Of a DNA stretch of 64,000 nucleotides, positions 60,801 to 64,000 are shown one piece after another (within the stretch, counting starts at the first letter, position 1; each line of letters opens with the position of its first letter). The stretch is taken from assembly GCA_905221605.1 (NCBI GenBank), contig CAJNDS010000669.1, positions 328,634 through 392,633 of the forward strand, written 5' to 3'. The position numbers were made by a program, and so were the translations under genes. Source of the stretch: Symbiodinium natans. Lineage: Eukaryota; Sar; Dinophyceae; Suessiales; Symbiodiniaceae. A model generated the notes under the pieces. That model did no database searches. It was given only the letters and a program-made list of their open reading frames with translations, and had not been told where the DNA came from.

Positions 60801-62079
60801 CTGAGCTGGGAACACATCATCGCCCATTGCCAGCATGCACTTCTGCCGAACAGGACGGCTGCTCTGCCCCACGTGACCTGCTATCTGGTTCTGCCTCTTG
60901 TTCAATGGTCTATGGCAGTCTCCCAGCACGTAGATGCCACATGCGCAGCATGCGACGCTTGCAACATTCGCATCCTCTAGCTTGCAACATTCGCATCCTC
61001 TACATAGGGTAGAAAACGGATCCGTAAAAGTTGTTCCGCCGTCCGGGCAGCTGACTTTCAGGTTCCCGAACTCTTGTGCCCGCAGATGCGCAGGCGCATG
61101 CAAAATCTCTTCCCCGGAAGAAAAGGCTGCAAAGTTGTTACGTGCCAGGCCTCCCACCTCGCCTAGAGGCTCGCCAAGCCGGCACTTCCGCTGTTAAGGC
61201 AGGAAGTAGAGCATACTTATGGTCGGTCATGGCCCATGGCAGCTAACATGCTTGCTCAAGCACTGGCAGACCAGATGCCAGTACTCGAACAAGCCGCGCA
61301 AAGAAGGCATCGGCAAGAAATGCTGTAAGCCAAGACCGCGGGACCTTCTGTGATGTTTTGGACAAAACCCACTGCAGCTGTCAGGTCAAGAAGTACCTGG
61401 TAGTGAGAATGCACCGGGAGATGGCCGCATGGCTTCCCGTGAACAAAATCAGGCCTGCTTTGCAAACACCTTGAGATGCTGGCGGCATCTCACATGGATT
61501 ACCACCACCTAGAAGCGTCGCTCACAAGCTGGTGTGTCGGTTGACGCCCATGCGGGCACCCTGCATCCTCACGTCAGGCAGCCAGATGCTGTAGATACGG
61601 CTCTCGAAACTATTTGGACGTCTTGATGCAAATCTGTGGCAATGGCAAGGCTTACCCACGCTATGGCATACTGGTGTTGAAGTGTGGGCTCAGATTCTGC
61701 AACCAGTACTGTTTTAAACCACACACAGGATTCGAGCTCATTCTAGCTCGAAAGGCCCTTGAAAAAGTCTGACACGCGCAGGGCTCCGCGCATTGGCGCA
61801 TTGGCTGCTCATGCACTAATCTCTTCGCTTTTTGATCTCACCTTCTGTCGAGATTGTTGTTCTTGTGGCGCAGTGGCGTTCCAAGCAGCAGTAAACTCCA
61901 ACGACTGCGGTGAGCGCGCATTGGAGCCCCCACATGCGCCTCGTGAGAGCTTCTGCGCGAAATTCCGCGCCCCCTAAAAGGAGACGTTGCGGAAGCCCTC
62001 GCGGTCTACACCTGGATTTCCACAACCAAGCATTGTGCTCGCCGGTGTCTCCTCCGCTGAGAATGACCGCCGAGACCGG

Positions 62080-62745
62080 GAAATGCATCAGGGCTCAAAC
62101 GATGCACTGTTGCCAGTGCTTGGATGCTGTGACAAGTGCCTACTCGGCTTTCGACAGCGGAAATGTAAGCAGTGTGTTTACACCATGTTGCACAACATGT
62201 CTTCAACATCCTGAAAGGTGGACAACGCAGGGGACGGGCAGAAGCAAAGAAACTTGGGGCCGGGTGCCAAAATTGAGGGCAAGCGCTCGAAAAGTTTGTT
62301 TTGGTTGGCAAATGCCCGAAGGCAGCGGTCAAGCCTCAACCTTGGACCAATCCATCTTGTCCTGTGTCAACATGCCCCCGCTTAGGCCCTGAAAATCCCG
62401 CGTCCACTGAAGCTGTGGTCCCTTACAGGAGCGGAGCAGAACGTTGTAGCAACACTTCTTCTGATCTTCTGGTTGCTGAGTTTCCTAAGCCTACACGGCT
62501 GGATGCACTTAGAGCGGGCAACTCGCCAGTATACAGATCTTGCAAAGAGCATACTCTCTTCGGGCATACTCTTTCCTGAGAAATTGCGAGGAGTAAGTCA
62601 CCCTTCGCAGCTGCCTCAGCTGCGCTTCCCTTTTGCTGGGCAGGGCCGACACGATTTGAAATCTACCAGTTGGCATCAGGGGGCAGACCTTGCGGGGCTT
62701 CCGTTCGGTAAGGCTGCGGAATATGTTCGGAAGCTGTTGGAGTGA
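62080..62745 (+). CDS. 3' end of a gene, unknown protein (about 4 exons)
   Basis: An exon ending at 62,164 reads MHCCQCLDAVTSAYSAFDSG with a strong GTAAGC donor. The next exon starts at 62,218 (CTGAAAG|GTGG) and continues in phase as VDNAGDGQKQRNLGPGAKIE. A third segment (about 62,482-62,592) reads GWMHLERATRQYTDLAKSIL, then SSGILFPEKLRG, with a GTAAGT donor. After a 51-bp intron with a pyrimidine tract and GGGCAG, exon 62,644-62,745 joins in phase: GRHDLKSTSWHQGADLAGLP, then FGKAAEYVRKLLE and TGA. The link between the second and third segments is not established. An alternative frame in the first exon (VLGCCDKCLLGFRQRKC) is also open. Family not recognised. Confidence 0.55.
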
Positions 62746-63336
62746 GAGCTGGTTACCTGGCTGTTCCCAGCTCACGCATGGCAGCTGTGGCATGGCAGAA
62801 GCTCTGGCGAACAGCGGCAGCTACAGATCCGTGGCCCACGACGTGCCAGACATCCTATGAGAATGGGACTGCATGATGCGCAGATTTCGGGGACAATCCT
62901 CATGACTTGGCGCGTGCAGTCCGTAAGCGGTACATGCGGCACATGCGTGCAGAGCGTGCGCGCGCTTGATGTGCTTTAGAGTGCAGTGGCCGCGCCGGAG
63001 AGAAGAGTCGAAACACGAAAGCCTTCGCTGAAAGCAACTGAAGGCAACTGAAGGCGACAGGCCCCGGACCTAGAGATCAAACGGGGACCCATGCGAGAGC
63101 GAAACGTCAAGCATCGTCGCATGTGTGCATAGGTCTCACAGGTCTCATAGGCGTGCGAACGGGATTTGGACAAAGCTGGCAATTTTCGCAGTGGCAGCTG
63201 CTTCGACTGCGACCGGAGGGTGCAGGCACCTGGGCCTTGTTACAGTAGCATGTGGTGCACCCGCCTTCAAGCACGCTGCGGGCAACACAAGACTGCTCCT
63301 AAGAAGCACATCTCGAGATGATGCACTCTCGTGCAG

Positions 63337-63545
63337 GAGCCAAGGCAGCGACGGCAGGGAAGCTCAAAAGTCTACCTCAGCTGCCCAAAGCTTGTCTCAG
63401 CAGTGCCACAACTCACGTCCTACATCAACTGCGTATCGGAAAGGCTGAGACACGTCATGAAATTGAAGAGAGCTGTCCTGCCACCATCGGCAAGATCAGC
63501 CGTTCCAAATCTCTGACTAGAACTTGCGTCTGGCAAGAATTCTGA
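63337..63545 (+). CDS. Candidate exon, unknown protein
   Basis: It starts after CTCTCGTGCAG|G. The frame reads AKAATAGKLKSLPQLPKACL, then THVLHQLRIGKAETRHEIEE and PATIGKISRSKSL, ending at an in-frame TGA or an earlier donor. Composition is protein-like and basic. The next kilobase is open on both strands (for example SHVLLLLLVALVLL on minus near 63,650), so its gene context is unclear. Confidence 0.4.
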
Positions 63546-64000
63546 AACTCGCGTTCTTTAGGTTCGATGGACCCCGACTATTCATGCACGATCGACGCAG
63601 GGACACCCAACTACTTATGGGGAACATCAGCCCAGTAGGCCTCAACAACACAAGAGCCACAAGCAACAACAGCAGCACGTGTGAACATTCCAATTGAGCT
63701 GGTGCAGTGACCGTCACATCAACTGCCCCACCAAGCGTCACGAAGGACGACATGGGATCTCAATGCCACACACTGCTCGGGCGACATCGTCGCTGGCTCT
63801 ACGTGTTCTTTGGACTGGTGCCCGCCGCCATTGAGACCCGGCGCATCGGCCCGGTAGCCCCTCACACGGTTGAGAAGTTTGCAGCGTAGCATAAGCTTGC
63901 GGTTTGAAGGTCATCTTGGATTGCAGGAGGCAGGGGAGGGCTGAGTTGCAGATGCACGTGTCCTGCTGCAGTGAAAGAAGGCTGTATTTCCTTGCTGAAT

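Overview
This is nuclear DNA of a eukaryote, most likely a dinoflagellate alga (inference). Four things point there: many short exons (28 to 392 bp) on both strands with no bacterial-style operons; introns whose donor is often GC instead of GT and whose acceptor is mostly followed by G (AG|G); degenerate plant/algal-type TTTAGGG telomere-like repeats scattered in both orientations; and long G/C homopolymers with many microsatellites. The species cannot be named from this. No rRNA, tRNA, CRISPR array or bacterial gene was found.

Layout. 1-9,000 is gene-poor filler with telomere-like arrays. 9,022-9,474 (minus) holds the last three exons of a small membrane protein. 9,500-16,900 is mostly repeats with one candidate exon. 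17,340-17,930 (minus) holds exons of a polytopic membrane protein. 18,000-23,390 is mostly non-coding with one candidate exon. 23,395-28,490 (minus) is the best gene of the window: a protein kinase of the NAK (AAK1/GAK-like) family assembled from about 15 exons, most of whose mutual phases fit and most of whose introns start with GC.

29,164-46,339 is a direct tandem duplication. Unit A (29,164-39,365) and unit B (39,546-46,339) carry the same minus-strand multi-exon gene, whose first exon encodes a signal peptide. Unit A is interrupted at 33,226-37,241 by a 4,016-bp element with 19-bp terminal inverted repeats and a 10-bp target duplication. Unit B keeps the empty site with a single copy of the target. 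Unit B has its own AT-rich insertion (43,142-43,782) and several indels that break reading frames open in unit A.

46,340-49,600 is repeats and AT-rich DNA. 49,600-64,000 is gene-richer: a minus-strand gene of at least ten exons (51,205-54,382) and partial genes on both strands up to the right edge. Few of these proteins can be named. Exon borders were read by eye from splice motifs, phase and protein-likeness; transcripts would be needed to fix them.
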